Under the pieces are notes generated by a model. The model did no database searches. It was not told where the DNA came from and saw only the letters and a list, made by a program, of their open reading frames with translations. The position numbers and the translations under genes are program-made. This document shows, in pieces, positions 23,430 through 34,606 of a stretch of DNA of 64,000 nucleotides. Source of the stretch: Thozetella sp. PMI_491. Lineage: Eukaryota; Ascomycota; Sordariomycetes; Chaetosphaeriales; Chaetosphaeriaceae. Location of the stretch: assembly GCA_021432635.1 (NCBI GenBank), contig MU270022.1, forward strand, positions 310,001 to 374,000. Direction: 5' to 3'. The stretch's first letter is position 1. Every line of letters begins with the position of its first letter.

Positions 23430-25938
23430 CTTAGGGTTGCTGTGTTAACTCAGATACCAAGAAAGCGGGCTACCTATTGAATTGAGCTCCGGCGGCCAGG
23501 AACGATGTTTGCGATCCTCTCCCCAATTTTCCGGGGCCAAGGATTGGAGAGATCAGAAAGGGATCCGGCAAGGCAGCGCGGTAGAGCCTCTTGTCTCCCT
23601 CCCCGTAATGTCGCGTAAATGCCCCGCACCTGTAGTTGAGCCAAAGTCCGAGTGGGAAATGGCGGGCAGGTTTGGCGTGTGTACGCCTTGTAGAAATCCG
23701 GGGAGTGTGGTCGCTCCGAGATAGCCGATTTTTGGCAGTTTGTGTCTGATCTGAAGAAGTGGTGACCGCGTCGCACCGCGTCGTACAGGCCAGGCCGACA
23801 GTGCGTTGACAAGTTTAAGTGGAACCTCCACCTCTCTCTCTTGGAGCTGCCTGGGTGGGCCGTCGTAGGTTAATCCTTCCCAAAATGTGGGTTACGGAGT
23901 ACTTGGTGGCCGTTGGTAAGCTCGCGGGGAGGTCAAGTACTCAGCATCATGCGCCTCTGCAGGGTTCCGGGCTGTTCTTGCCTTTCCTGACCTGAAAAGC
24001 GGCCAACACCAATTGGCTAGTAAATCTCGCTAGCATAAGCCTCATTGACACGATGGTCTTGTGATCTACCAGCAACATCGAGGAGTACCGATTTTCACAG
24101 AGAAGGTTGCTAGGGGGCCGGAGATGATTAAGGCACAACCCAGCGTCGGCGGACACTCCTCGCCCGCCTGGCTGCCTATTGCGATGCGCCTAGTCTGGCC
24201 GTCTCGGCCCACATCTCGTACTGGTGGTCCTGTTGACGGCATCGCTCCGGGCATGCCTGCCCGGTTGGCAGCTTCCTGGCCGAGACACACGGTTCCACGC
24301 GGGAGCCCATACGTCTTTCGAGTGCCTAGTGAAGGTGCATGGCAAACCTGGGGCAGGGATCACGGGCGAGGCTCCCGAGCTCCCATGAGCCGAAGGCACT
24401 GATGCATCGACGAGAGGACCGGGGGCTTGGTGCAGGTTATAAGTGCACGAGAGTGCGCCCCTGCCTGCGGTGCCATCTCCTCTCGAAGGAAGCATTGTGG
24501 CCGTCTAAGAAGTCTCGGCCGCGTTAAGGCTTCATGCCAGATGCAAGACAAAGACAGTAGGAATCAAAGGGGGAGGCTGACGAGGGACCTGGCTATGCCG
24601 TCCTCGCCGCCCTAGTCATGAGGTCCTCACTGCACAGGGCCGAGCGAGGCTCGCTGGCTCGGGCACGGGACATCAACCTCCCCGGATGCACTGGTGTCTG
24701 CGACGGGTTGAGAAGGCCGAAGCGAGCTCGATGCAAGCAGAGCGACATCAGGCCGGACTCTCCAGCCCAAGTCGTCTAGTCAGAGTTCAGGGTTTCCTCG
24801 GCTCCTATCAAACAGGGCGTGGGGCGGTGCTTTGTGTGGGCCAGTGCTCCGCGCGATGGGATCCTTGTTTCCAGATCTGAGGGGCCTACATAATCCCAAG
24901 CGATCGTTACTGATCGCACGAACCCTGGTCCCGCTGCCGGATCCGGTCCTTTTAGTCGCATAAGCTTGCTAAGTCGCTGGGCGCCACAGAAGAGGAGGTG
25001 CCAGCCGCACGAAGGAAAAGTATTGTCGAGGCGATTGAGGACGACGACAATGGCAAATCCGGGCCGGCAGCTCTCGCGAGAGAATGAGAAGAGAGCCCCG
25101 GGACCCTGGAGACAATCTTTATTGTTTTGCAGGCCCTGGGACGCAATGTGAGGCAGCATGGCCGATTTCCTCAGCTCGCCCAACAAGGCGGCCATTCCCG
25201 TGGGCACACATTATTTTGTGGCTCCATTACATGGATTGCCCCCTTTAGGCTCGGAGCGTCGCCCTCTGAGATGGCTCCGATCCCAAGACCTGCGTGCGAT
25301 CACCACGATCATGGCTCTGATTTCAAAAGCGTAACCCACAAAAGCAAGGAAGCCATACCTGCTTCGCACTGGCATCGGCCCTGATAGGCCCGTTCGGCCA
25401 CATGGTGAGCCGTTATACTTTTAGATGGCCAATCCAAAGGTCTGTTTTGCTTAATCTCATCAATCATGGCATCCACCGGCCCTCTCATCTGGCGCCCGGG
25501 CGGTCCTCTTTCTATGGTATTCCGCACGCGCCCGTTTTGTCTTGCCGGTGCCAACTCGGGTCGACTTCCATGCCCGAATCTGTAGCTCGTGCGGTGTTAC
25601 ACTTCGGTCTTCGTCAGAGGGGGGCCATGCTAGACACTCTCTCTGCGATCTCGATCCCGCAGCACCACTCGCCCAGCTCATAGGCCAGCCCGACAAGTGT
25701 CCGGCTTCCTTTGGGTTCTCAGGTTTTCTCTATATATATTATTTACCGCCGTGGTTCTATGCACCATTCCATCTAGATCTCGCTTGACCATCAGCATCAT
25801 TATCGAAGCCCGAGCCTCTGACGTCCCTCAACGCTCGCCCGACCCCGCGCAGCATAGCAGAGCATCGTGATACGTGGAGCAGCGTGATTCTCCTGTCTTG
25901 CCCGACACCCGGTACTTGCCTTGTCGTACTTCCTGGCG
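23430..25938. promoter_or_regulatory. Upstream region of NSE2 and of the VVD-like gene
   Basis: 2.5 kb between divergent genes, no supported coding region. The part next to the photoreceptor gene carries candidate light-response elements (25298-25310 and 25647-25656) and an AT-rich TATATATA stretch at about 25732-25740. Confidence 0.45.
25647..25656 (+). promoter_or_regulatory. Candidate White Collar light-response element
   Basis: GATCTCGATC, 283 bp upstream of the VVD-like ATG. It contains GATCGA on the minus strand and fits the paired GAT/CGAT arrangement of Neurospora light-response elements bound by the White Collar complex. A looser match, GATCACCACGATC, lies at 25298-25310. Short motifs occur by chance; the gene's family is what makes the position meaningful. 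Confidence 0.35.
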
Positions 25939-26693
25939 ATGGCAACGGTTCACAACGGCTGGGAGCTGGGTGCTCTCCAAGTAAGTCCCCTCGCCCTTGG
26001 AAGGGAGTAGATATCATCGCCAAGTCATTCACTTACATCACGACCGCACGTCATCAGAATCAGAATGGCGGCTCTCAGCGAACCTCGGACTCTGCATATG
26101 ATCCCCTCATCTACCCTGGACTCTATACGCGTACAGGCCTCGACATTATGAGCGTATTGGTAGGTGTCATATCTCCACAACACTTTGCCTCTGGGAATCG
26201 CTCTCGAGAGGATCTCCTGGCCTCTTGAGGTGGATGCTTTCGCCAACCTAGGCCTGTCGGCTGCTAACAATCGTGGCAGGCTCGCGTCCACGGTCGACCC
26301 AACCCCCAGATCGACATCGGCCCCGTCGACGCCTCGTGCTCGCTTGTCATCTGCTCTCTGACACTGCCGGACCAACCCATCATCTACGCCTCTCCAAGTT
26401 TCTTGGCCATGACTGGCTACACGCTGGACGAAATCCTCGGTAAGAACTGCCGCTTTCTCCAGGCCCCTGGTGGGAAGGTGCGCGCCCGCTCCTCCCGCAA
26501 GCATATCGACAAGGACACCGTCAAGGCCATGAGGAAGGCGATCGAGAAGCAGGCAGAGTTTCAGGTCCAGCTTCCCAACTTCAAGAAGGATGGAACCAAG
26601 TTCACCAACTTCCTTACCATAATTCCCCTTCAGTGGGATTCAGAGGACTTCGTCATGTCTATTGGCTTCCATTGCAACCTGGATGAGCTCTAA
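25939..26693 (+). CDS. vvd: VIVID/ENVOY-type LOV-domain photoreceptor
   Basis: Small single-LOV blue-light photoreceptor; in Neurospora VVD dampens White Collar signalling, and in Trichoderma ENV1 also affects cellulase expression. Exons 25939-25980, 26058-26159, 26280-26693; 185 aa (VVD is 186). The N-cap (YDPLIYPGLYTRTGLDIMSV) and the LOV core are present: RPNPQIDIGPVDASCSL, IIYASPSFLAMTGYTLDEIL, and GKNCRFLQAPGG with the flavin-adduct cysteine at residue 105. FKKDGTKFTNFLTIIP follows in the core. The GGTAAGAAC that encodes GKN looks like a splice donor but is coding, since it holds the photoactive motif. Two AG acceptors 6 nt apart (26057, 26063) are both in frame. It converges on the GH7 gene. 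Confidence 0.95.
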
Positions 26694-27502
26694 GCCTGAC
26701 AACCCCGCGAGGGAGGGCGCAAACAAACGAAAGAGGAGCTACTCGTCCTAGCCACGGCATAATTAACGACGCAAACGGCCGTCTGGCGTTCTTTGGTGCA
26801 GCTTGTTCGGATTTGGTGAACTCGGATGCCTGTTGGCTTTCAGGCCGGACAATACCCCCGCATGGTCGCTTCTGGAAATTTGCATTGGCGGAAGCATCTC
26901 GAGGTATCAGCATTGGAGTTTGACAGAACGATGACGCGTGGATATCAATTTGGATTAGGATCATGATGGCTTCCTAGATACGACGCACTAGGAACAAGAC
27001 GGATCAACGCGCATAGGGTGTCATGGGGCAAACACATCTAGTGTGACACGGATGATGGGAACAGATTTGGATTAGCCGCCAGCGAACCTACCGACATCCA
27101 CGCCGCCTCACAGACCATTATTATATACTGGCCCCGAGACTCTTCCGTGCTAGACTGGACCAGACGACCTTCACCTTCGCTGAAGTTAAGGATTACCCCA
27201 GCCCCAATGCCCGGCGCAGTCAAGGCAGAGGACTTGAAGAAGGGAGCGTACACGAGCGCGAGGCGAAGCTTCTGGTATTTTTATTCCATTCGACTATTTA
27301 CAAGAACCAAGTGGCTATGAACACGTATATGCACACATATGCCCCGGGCAAGCTTTGCGACTTGTCTGGCAGACTAGATACCCAGATATGATGGCTGCTC
27401 GTGAAGGTTGCTAGACGTTTTCGCCTTTTTGTTTCTACACCATGCGACCACATTACAAACCCACGCAGGAGGTGAGAGCGAACGATTCCGTGCTCCCTTC
27501 GC
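26694..27502. other. Intergenic between convergent vvd-like gene and GH7 gene
   Basis: About 800 bp of two 3' flanks; no coding region supported. Confidence 0.6.
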
Positions 27503-29077
27503 TTAGGACGCGGTGAAGGTCGAGTTGATGGGTCCGAACTTGATGTTGGCTAGTAGAAGACGCGTTAGCAACGTGCTCGTCGTAGATGGGAGGTGGGGAG
27601 GTGGGTTTCTCACAGTAGATGACCTGGTTGCTGGCCTGCTTGGACTCGATGTCATTTGGCACACCGGAGCTGGTGTCGCAAGTGCCACGGCCTTTGCCGG
27701 GAGTGTCCGGGGAGGCATCCGTGGGGTAGGTGGAGTCAAGCCAGAGCATGTTGGCGTAGTGGTCGTCCCAGAGCGACATGACGAGCACCATGGGGGCCGC
27801 AACGCCCTTGGAGAACTGAGCAAAGCCACCCATTTCGTTGAAGTGGTCACCATCGCCGAACGCCACCTTCTGGGACTTGCAGAAGTCAGGGTTGACACTG
27901 TTTCCAGAGTTGCCGGCAATGGTAGACTCGCTGTTGGGGATGAGCTTGCCGTTCTGGATGTAGTAGCGCTTGATCTCGGAGAGCGTCCCGTCGCTGCCCT
28001 TGATGAACTGCGTCACCACGGTGAACTTGCTCTTGGTGTCGACGGTCATGCCAGGGCCATAGAAGTCCTTGACACCCTGGCGGTACGAGTTGAAGTCACA
28101 TCCGTCGGGGTCGCAAGTACCAGCATATCGAGTATCAGAGTAGGTACCGCCGCACCCGTCGCCCTCGCAACGGTGCTGGCCCACCGTAGAGCACGGGTGG
28201 GGAGTATAGGCAGTCGAGATGGAGTTGGCCTCCCAGATATCCATCTCAGTGCAGCATGAGCCGTAGCCGCCGACGCCGGCGTTCTTGTCGTTCGACGACT
28301 CCTTCCAGTTGGCAGAGTTGGCCTCGCCGTTGATGAACTTCAGATCACGCGGGCACTGAGCATCACAGTAACCGGTACCGTACTTGGCGCCAGCCTTGTT
28401 GGTGGAGTACTTGCTCAGACCACCGTCCTCGTCCATGGACACGAAGTAGAGAGCGCCGTTGAGGCCGCAGCTGGAGGGAGGTTAGCCAAGTGCTCGCTAT
28501 CTCTCTCTCGATCGGAAGTATATGTGTGCATCTTTCGACATACCCTAGCTTGGACACATCGACGTCGAAGGTGAACTCGTTGCCGAGCAGGGTGAACATC
28601 TGGTACTTGCTGGCACCATTCATGAGGTAGAGGCGCGAGCCGATGTTGGTGGCTGTGGATCTCGTTAGCCTATGGTGGCCACACCTAGACACCTCAGTGC
28701 GCGAGGACGCGGGATCCTATACCGTATTGGCCCTTGGTGACGAAGCCGAGGGTCAGGGCGTTGCCGCTGGTGGAAGCACCATAGGTGGCCTTGTAGTCGG
28801 CACCGTCCAGAGCGCAGTTGGCGGCGCAGCTCTTGGCGTCCTTGCAGATGGTGGTGTTCCACGAGTTGCCAGTGTAGCAGTTGGAGTAGCCACCCTTGTC
28901 GTGGACCCAGCGCCAGTTGGCATCGATGGTGACCTCGCCGTTCACGGTGGTGCAGGAACCCTTGCCGGTACACTTAGACCAGGTCATCTTAGGGTGGGTC
29001 TCGGTGGTCTGGGTGCCGACCTGCTGGGCGGTCGACACACCCAGGAGGGCGGTCAAGGCAGCGAACTTGGCGAGCAT
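27503..29077 (-). CDS. GH7 cellobiohydrolase (CBH I type), no CBM
   Basis: Secreted reducing-end cellobiohydrolase that cuts crystalline cellulose. Exons 29077-28723, 28652-28544, 28470-27614, 27549-27503; 455 aa. Signal peptide [17 protein letters not shown] followed by QQ, the usual mature pyroglutamate start. GH7 hallmarks: [50 protein letters not shown], and the catalytic motif EMDIWEAN with E230 (nucleophile), D232 and E235 (acid/base). The last exon supplies [14 protein letters not shown], the standard core C-terminus. No linker or cellulose-binding module follows. The open frame reaches further up only with a GTG at 29098; the first ATG is 29077. The long antisense open frame is a shadow of this gene's codon bias. 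Confidence 0.96.
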
Positions 29078-31938
29078 CTTCGGCTTGGCGATATTCACGC
29101 GTGCAGAGAAGGACTTGGCGAGCAGGGTGTGGGGAGGGGAGCCGAGGAGCCGCTGTCACGAAGATGCGAGAGAAGCACCTCGCTTTATAGGGGTATCGCC
29201 AGGTGCTTGGCTCTTGCCGCCGACCCCCTCCTCTCTTCATATCTCCATCATGAAGGGAGCAATGTACCATCCCCACATCCGAAAAGAGGCGCTCGGTCCT
29301 AGACGTGCCTTAGCGGTAGATTCGCGACTCATAATAGGTGTCTCGGTAAGATGGGCCTGAAAGCCGTACAGATAATCCCGCGTGGAATCTGGGGATACGA
29401 CCTCTAGACATCGCTTGTAAATGAAGTGACATGGATCTCAACAGCCTGGATTTGGCATACCCGGCCCCGGTTGCATTCCCTTCCCCACACGAAAGCCTGA
29501 TGCTTCTTACTGCCGTCCTGCGAGGTGTGCCCGAGTGGAAGGGGGGAGGGGGGCCGAAGGCGTCGGTGCGGCGGCGCGAAAGGTACCCGGGAGGGTCGCC
29601 ATGGCCCGCCTTGCCCAGTGCTCACCACCTTCTCGTTCTCCTCGAATGCTCCTAGAATGATCGACAAGGTGCGTTGTTGGTCGTCCCTCCCTCCTGGGGT
29701 TTGCTGGGTCGAGCAGCCATAGACTTGGGGAGATAGGGTTGATTTCTTCGTCACGCTGGAGCCACGGACGTGATCCTCCGTTCGGACCGGCTATGCGTTA
29801 TCTCTCGTTTTCTCCCGTACCCAAGGGGCTTTGTGTGTGTAGACCAAGATGATTGGGACGGGACTGGTCATCGGGACGGGCAAAAGAGCGCACCCAAACC
29901 GTGTGGCCACCGGCTCCGGTCAGCGAACCGCGCCATAGCTCGCTTCTCCTTCCCCAGATTATCAGGGGCAGCGCACTGCCAGTTCCTGCGCGGGTTGTCC
30001 CAAGGATGGAGGCTTTCGCGCCGGCAGGAAAGGGCCGACACCTCTGGTGTGGGGAAGGATCTCGGTGGGGGGCAATAAGGGGACGACACAGCTGAGGCCG
30101 GTCGCGAAGGCTACTCCATATCTTGTGATCAAAAAGCTTGTGTGTCGGCGTCGCGCCAAGGCTGGGACAGCAATCTATGCCAACGAAGAGTGTGGAGATG
30201 GCGGTAGAAGGAGTGGATCGCGACTTTCAAGCCGCTCTCTGTCGACCCAGCCTGCCTTCGGATTCGTCAACATCATGGCCGATGCGCTGCCATGCGGTCC
30301 AGGGACCCACTCGTTCCTATCGTCTTCCGCAGTCGGTATGTAAAGCCGCCCTCGAGGCGCCGGCTAAAAAGTCGCCCACAGCTCTGGAGCGAGGAAACTG
30401 GAGCCATGCTGACGTCCCTGGGTGGATCAAGCGAGGGGAGGGAAGGGGACATCGTTCTTGGGTTGGACGATGCCTCCTCACACAGCACGCAACGTCAGTT
30501 GGAGAAGGGGGAGAAAGGTTAGCCAAGAACGAGGTGCGTCTCCGCACCCTAGAGCCTCATATTTACGGGCAGCGCCTCATGAGGAGAAAGATCCAGACAC
30601 CTGGACCTGCTAGATCAGGTAGGACGAGATCCTATCGCCCTGGCTCAATGAGAGCAAGCCTCTGTATGGGCCAAATCACCCCAGGAGATGGGCTGAATGA
30701 GGCTTCCATATTCGACGATACCCTGCTTCTCAATAGAATCTCGAATTGAGTTGGGAACCGGCAATCAGCTCGTGAGGGGATCTCCAAGGCCCTCTCGGCA
30801 CCCCGAGTGCGGGTAAAACGTTGACTGGATGGAAGATATGGGGAAGCGCTGCCCGGCCATATCTCTGGATATTAGGTGTGGAGGGGAATCCTTTGCTCGC
30901 TTATTGAGCTTCGAAGAAGCTTTTGATCGGGACGGAAGCGGCGGGGTGGCGAATCGGAGGGAGCCGAAACCACAAACTGCCTGTTCGAGATATATTAGCC
31001 AGACAAGCCCAGCTTTAGCCAAGTCAAGATCCTCGAAACCTCATATCTTGGTAAATTAAGGTCAGAGCGAGAACCGCCTGTCCATCTGCTGTCGACGGCG
31101 AGGGGTAGCCGTTCTCTCACGGGAGTACGAGTCGGAATTTTTCTCTCGTCCGTGGCAGAGAGGAAGAGGTAGATGCAGAGCACGGCGGTTTCCAGGTACG
31201 TATCGCGGCGACCCCTCGGCATGGATCCAAGGCAGATGGGATGAGGATCGTGCAAGTGCGTTCTTGAATTCCGGCATAATCCATGGCAGATCATGCGCGA
31301 GCTCCCACCACCCCTGGGGAACGACAGGGGAGAACGGCACTTTGGGATGCAGAGCGGCAATCAGGGGCAGCCAGCCGCGGGAGGTAGCTACTGGCCGAAA
31401 CAAAACGAGAATCCCGTGGATATGTTGTGACTACGTAGGTACGATAGGAACAAGACAGACGTATCGGGGCCCTCACACTTGCCATGCAGCAACGCCGTGC
31501 CTCGTCGCGTGCAAGGGGAAGACGGCGATGAGGGGACCAAAATAGGGGGCCAGGTGTTGACAACAATATCAACAATAAGCGCAGGGGAGCAGGCCCCTGG
31601 GACCCACCACGGGCTCTTACACGTACGGCGCGCCGGACCGGAAGCATACTCCAAAGCGACTTTGGAAGACAGCGACAAAACAACCGGCCCGAAAGCGCAG
31701 GTCCACTTCATGACTCTTTTTTGGGGTGCCAGCATTGCTAGCATTCCGGAACACGTGGTTGCGAGCTTTTCGCAAGAGAAGCTCGGACCCGAAGGATAAT
31801 CCCTCTCCGAGCGCTGGCTAGGCCGGCCGGTCCAACCGCGCATGCTTGGTCACTGCAACCGTAAGCGGTGCTGGCCTAAACCCCTCCGCAGAAAGAGCTT
31901 GGGCGGCGATCACGAAGAGAAGCCGTACAACCGCTAAA
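29078..31938. other. GH7 promoter and gene-free region
   Basis: 2.86 kb with no coding region I can support. The right-hand third is upstream of the cupin gene. Open frames near 30140-30750 have no recognisable features. Confidence 0.45.
29184..29189 (-). promoter_or_regulatory. TATA box of the GH7 gene
   Basis: TATAAA on the minus strand, about 107 bp upstream of the cellulase ATG, a normal spacing for strongly inducible fungal genes. Confidence 0.55.
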
Positions 31939-32705
31939 ATGCCAAACAGAGGACCGTCACAGGTGAAGCTGTTCAAGAAAGAAACAGCGGAGACCATCCA
32001 GTTGGGCCCGATGACCTGCTATATCTTTGAAGACGGAAGCAATACAGACAACAGGGTCAGCTGTATTACCTTGGTCCTTCCGGCGGGGAAGTCTGGCCCC
32101 CCCATGTCCGTCTCCCAGCGTCCCTTTACGCCATTTTCGTCGAATACCGGGAGTATTTGACCTCCTGCTCCTGAGACATGCCCCGGGTAGCCACAGAAAC
32201 ATCCATTCTAGGATATTACTAACGCTCGGGCATGGATAGGCACTGGCATAGATTTCATGACGAGCTCTTCCTCGTCACCAAAGGTGCGTCACCAAGCTTG
32301 ACAGACTGCTGGAGCGACTGCTGGAGCGACTGCTGCTAATGCCAAGGCAGGGACCATGAGGTTCGTCACCCCCGACGGGGACATCGATGCCTCCGCAGGT
32401 GACATGATGATGGTGCCTCCCAGGGCGATCCATACGTTCAAGAACCCCTCAGAGACCGAAGAATGCGAATGTTACATGACGGCAACGCCAGGTTACTATG
32501 TCGATTGTAAGCCTCCCTCTCGCCCTGCCCCTGTAGGAACTGGGGGAAGTTCGAGTGCCTAGATGGGCCGGGCTGAGCAGAAGCCGCAGATTTCCGTATG
32601 CTAGCCAAGGCGACGGACAGTGGCAAGCCACTGACCCCTTCGGATACCCAGCACTTGATGGCTTTGTTTGGGACGTTCCCGCAGGGCGTCGAGTCGGAAC
32701 CATGA
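31939..32705 (+). CDS. Small single-domain cupin
   Basis: Exons 31939-32105, 32240-32283, 32351-32506, 32590-32705; 160 aa. Cupin motif 1 is assembled across intron 1: PPMHWHRFHDELFLV (metal ligands H, H and E expected). Motif 2 is GDMMMVPPRAIHTFKNPS, with the third His. The conserved pattern appears only with all three splices, each in frame. Such stand-alone fungal cupins are annotated as dioxygenase-like or of unknown function; the substrate cannot be inferred. Intron 2 contains a small tandem repeat of GACTGCTGGAGC (about 32312-32336). No signal peptide. Upstream neighbour is the cellulase, downstream a snoRNA host transcript; no functional link is evident. Confidence 0.85.
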
Positions 32706-33119
32706 GGAAATTCTTAGATCTAATCTCTCGCTCCACGGTCCATGTTGCCAGATGGGGGTACTGGTACAACAAGGAACTTGATCCTCTTGGTCGGACGTTT
32801 ATCTAGGAATTTCATAAAAAAATATACCCCCAAAAAAGTATACAAAACAACCCATGATAAGGTAGTATTGAGTGCCAAGCTCTTGGCCCAGCTACCAGAG
32901 ATGCCTTGCCCGGTTCGGCAGACAGCAAGAGCTTCCACCAAGCAGCTTGGCACGGATCAAAATTTGCCAAGGTAAGCGTCAGTAGGGAAATGGCCCGTGC
33001 ACAGACACAACCCAATTGTGAAACTTGGCAGCTTGGATCCACAGGACGGAGTTTTCCCAGCTCCCCACACTTCCAAAAGTCGAGCTTTAAATTTTCGACT
33101 TCGGTTCTTTTTTTCTCTT
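32706..33119. promoter_or_regulatory. Promoter region of the snoRNA host transcript
   Basis: 414 bp after the cupin stop. Pyrimidine-rich runs near 33107-33126 followed by CAAACCACCACAACAAGC look like a transcription start region for the downstream non-coding gene. No coding region. Confidence 0.4.
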
Positions 33120-33207
33120 CCCTTCCCCAAACCACCACAACAAGCAAACAGCACGACCATCGCCGCCCGCCTGGTAAGTTATACACATACCAATTCTCTC
33201 TTACCCT

Positions 33208-33296
33208 CCCATGTGATGACACTCCAATACCGCAAACTAGAGTCTTTGATCCTCCGGGACATGAAACTAGAAATTGTCACGTCAGTCTGATTCAGA
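33208..33296 (+). ncRNA. Box C/D snoRNA 1 (possible snR78 or snR66 counterpart)
   Basis: C box GTGATGA 33213-33219, D box CTGA 33287-33290. A 12-nt element CAAACTAGAGTC (33233-33244) can pair with the conserved LSU rRNA segment GACUCUAGUUUG, as I remember it, which holds yeast U2417 and U2421 (guided by snR66 and snR78). The D' box after it is degenerate (around CTTTGA), so the exact target is uncertain. As the first snoRNA before the snR77-like one, its position matches snR78 in the yeast cluster. Confidence 0.7.
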
Positions 33297-33563
33297 CCGA
33301 CAGTTGTCTTGCCTTTTTCCTGTCGCAGACACAGAGCGCTTTGCTGACAGTCCATCTAACAGGTCCCGTGTTCTTTGTACCCGATTCGGTTTCACCGAGC
33401 ACTAGATCATGGCGCGCCCTGGCTCTAAACAGATGGTGATGATACCCTGAGCCTCTGCTGTGGGCAAGGCCCCTGGAACAAGCACTCGCCTTCCGCTGAG
33501 GTATCATACCGTGGCTTGCGGCGCGTGTAGGTATCTGTCAGTCCACCCTTGTGTTTCCCTCTC

Positions 33564-33662
33564 ACTTCTATCCTGATGAACATTTTCTTTGCTTCGGCAA
33601 GTTGGAATTACCGACTGAAAACCCGTGAAGAAAACAAATGGCTGTTTCTGATCCAACGAAGT
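33564..33662 (+). ncRNA. snR77: Box C/D snoRNA, snR77-like (18S U578)
   Basis: C box TGATGA 33574-33579, D' CTGA 33615-33618, C' TGAAGA 33626-33631, D CTGA 33648-33651. An outer stem ACTTC/GAAGT (33564-33568 with 33658-33662) can close the RNA. The guide TGGAATTACCG (33603-33613) pairs with CGGUAAUUCCA of the 18S 530-loop region. The fifth nucleotide upstream of D' (A33610) pairs with the U of CGGU, which is yeast U578, the snR77 target. Confidence 0.9.
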
Positions 33663-33787
33663 TGCAATTGACATCGTGTCGTCATTGGATACCTTCAGTT
33701 GCTAACATCTTTGCAGATGTTACTATTCCCATGCGCCAGCATGAGAGTGTGAAGTAAGTTTTTGTATTGCTCTCCTACCATCAAGTT

Positions 33788-33880
33788 TCTTGCATGATGA
33801 AACGGCACTGGGCTCCGATTTTACATGAGCAGATATGCCACTTTGCGACAGGCCTAGAAAACCTCGTCCACTGATCAAGA
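33788..33880 (+). ncRNA. Box C/D snoRNA, target not assigned
   Basis: C box ATGATGA 33794-33800, D box CTGA 33871-33874, closed by a 5-bp terminal stem TCTTG/CAAGA (33788-33792 with 33876-33880). Intron position is the same as its neighbours. I could not match its guides to an rRNA target from memory. By position in the cluster it would correspond to yeast snR76. Confidence 0.8.
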
Positions 33881-34035
33881 CCCGACAACCCTCACTGTTA
33901 GCCGTCGCCTCCTTGCGCTTGGAGCTAATGAAAAATCCAGATCCAAGAGTGGACTGCTGCCACATCATGACACGACCAACTAGCTCGTTCGGAACGCTCG
34001 GTATGTGTTTATTTTACTCATTCCCATATCCTTTA

Positions 34036-34127
34036 CTACTATGATGATTTCAGATGACGAGTCTTATCCGGTTCACCCCGATGCAGACAAACCATTTACC
34101 TACCATTCATGCATTTCCTGACATTCC
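34036..34127 (+). ncRNA. Box C/D snoRNA, target not assigned
   Basis: C box ATGATGA 34041-34047, D box CTGA 34118-34121. CCATTCATGC upstream of D and AGATGACGAG near the 5' end are each complementary to the LSU segment containing CUCGUCAUCU...GCAUGAAUGG, as remembered, but neither sits at exact D+5 spacing. By order it would correspond to yeast snR75. Confidence 0.75.
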
Positions 34128-34280
34128 CCCTTCGCAATCTCAGTGTGGAACAACTTTTGTATTGGCCACGGACTGACTTGGATTGTAGGAGCACAACACG
34201 GCGTTTCCTGACAGCGTCTGTCCGCAGCCACTTCTACACGCTTGTGGTACGTCATGTCCCGTCTCGTACCGTTCTTTAGT

Positions 34281-34361
34281 CTCCTATGATGATCCGACAA
34301 ACAAAAAGACAAGCATATGTCAGAGCTTCTGCGACGATGACAACGTCATGTCTGATTTCTT
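34281..34361 (+). ncRNA. snR74: Box C/D snoRNA, snR74-like (18S A28)
   Basis: C box ATGATGA 34286-34292, D' CAGA 34321-34324, C' CGATGA ending 34340, D CTGA 34352-34355. The 13-nt guide AGACAAGCATATG (34307-34319) is complementary to CAUAUGCUUGUCU near the 18S 5' end. The fifth nucleotide upstream of D' (T34316) pairs with A28, the snR74 target. Confidence 0.9.
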
Positions 34362-34512
34362 TCGCCTCTTACTTCATTCGCTCAACACACGTTGTGGAGG
34401 CATTGCTAATCCTGGATAGCATGTGCCAGCCCCTCAATCCTGGTGCCAACATGATACTTGGACCTGAGATGTAAGTTGCCTTGTTGCTCCCTAGTTCTTG
34501 TCTCTCTCCACC

Positions 34513-34606
34513 TTAACATGATGATACCCCATCAATTTTCTCACGACGGTCTACATAGCCTCGGCTTTGATGAAATGGCCCTCACCAGGCCCTAATCTGA
34601 CAAAGC
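34513..34606 (+). ncRNA. snR73: Box C/D snoRNA, snR73-like (25S C2959)
   Basis: C box ATGATGA 34518-34524, D' CATA 34554-34557, a perfect C' TGATGA 34568-34573, D CTGA 34597-34600. The 15-nt guide TCTCACGACGGTCTA (34539-34553) is complementary to UAGACCGUCGUGAGA of the LSU peptidyl-transferase region. The fifth nucleotide upstream of D' (G34549) pairs with the C that corresponds to yeast C2959, the snR73 target. Confidence 0.9.

Noticed and set aside
27513-28259. 248-codon plus-strand open frame
   Set aside because: It lies antisense to the well-supported GH7 exon 3 and results from that gene's codon bias; no domain.
30138-30749. 203-codon open frame in the GH7-cupin interval
   Set aside because: No recognisable motif, and minus-strand frames are equally open; composition effect.
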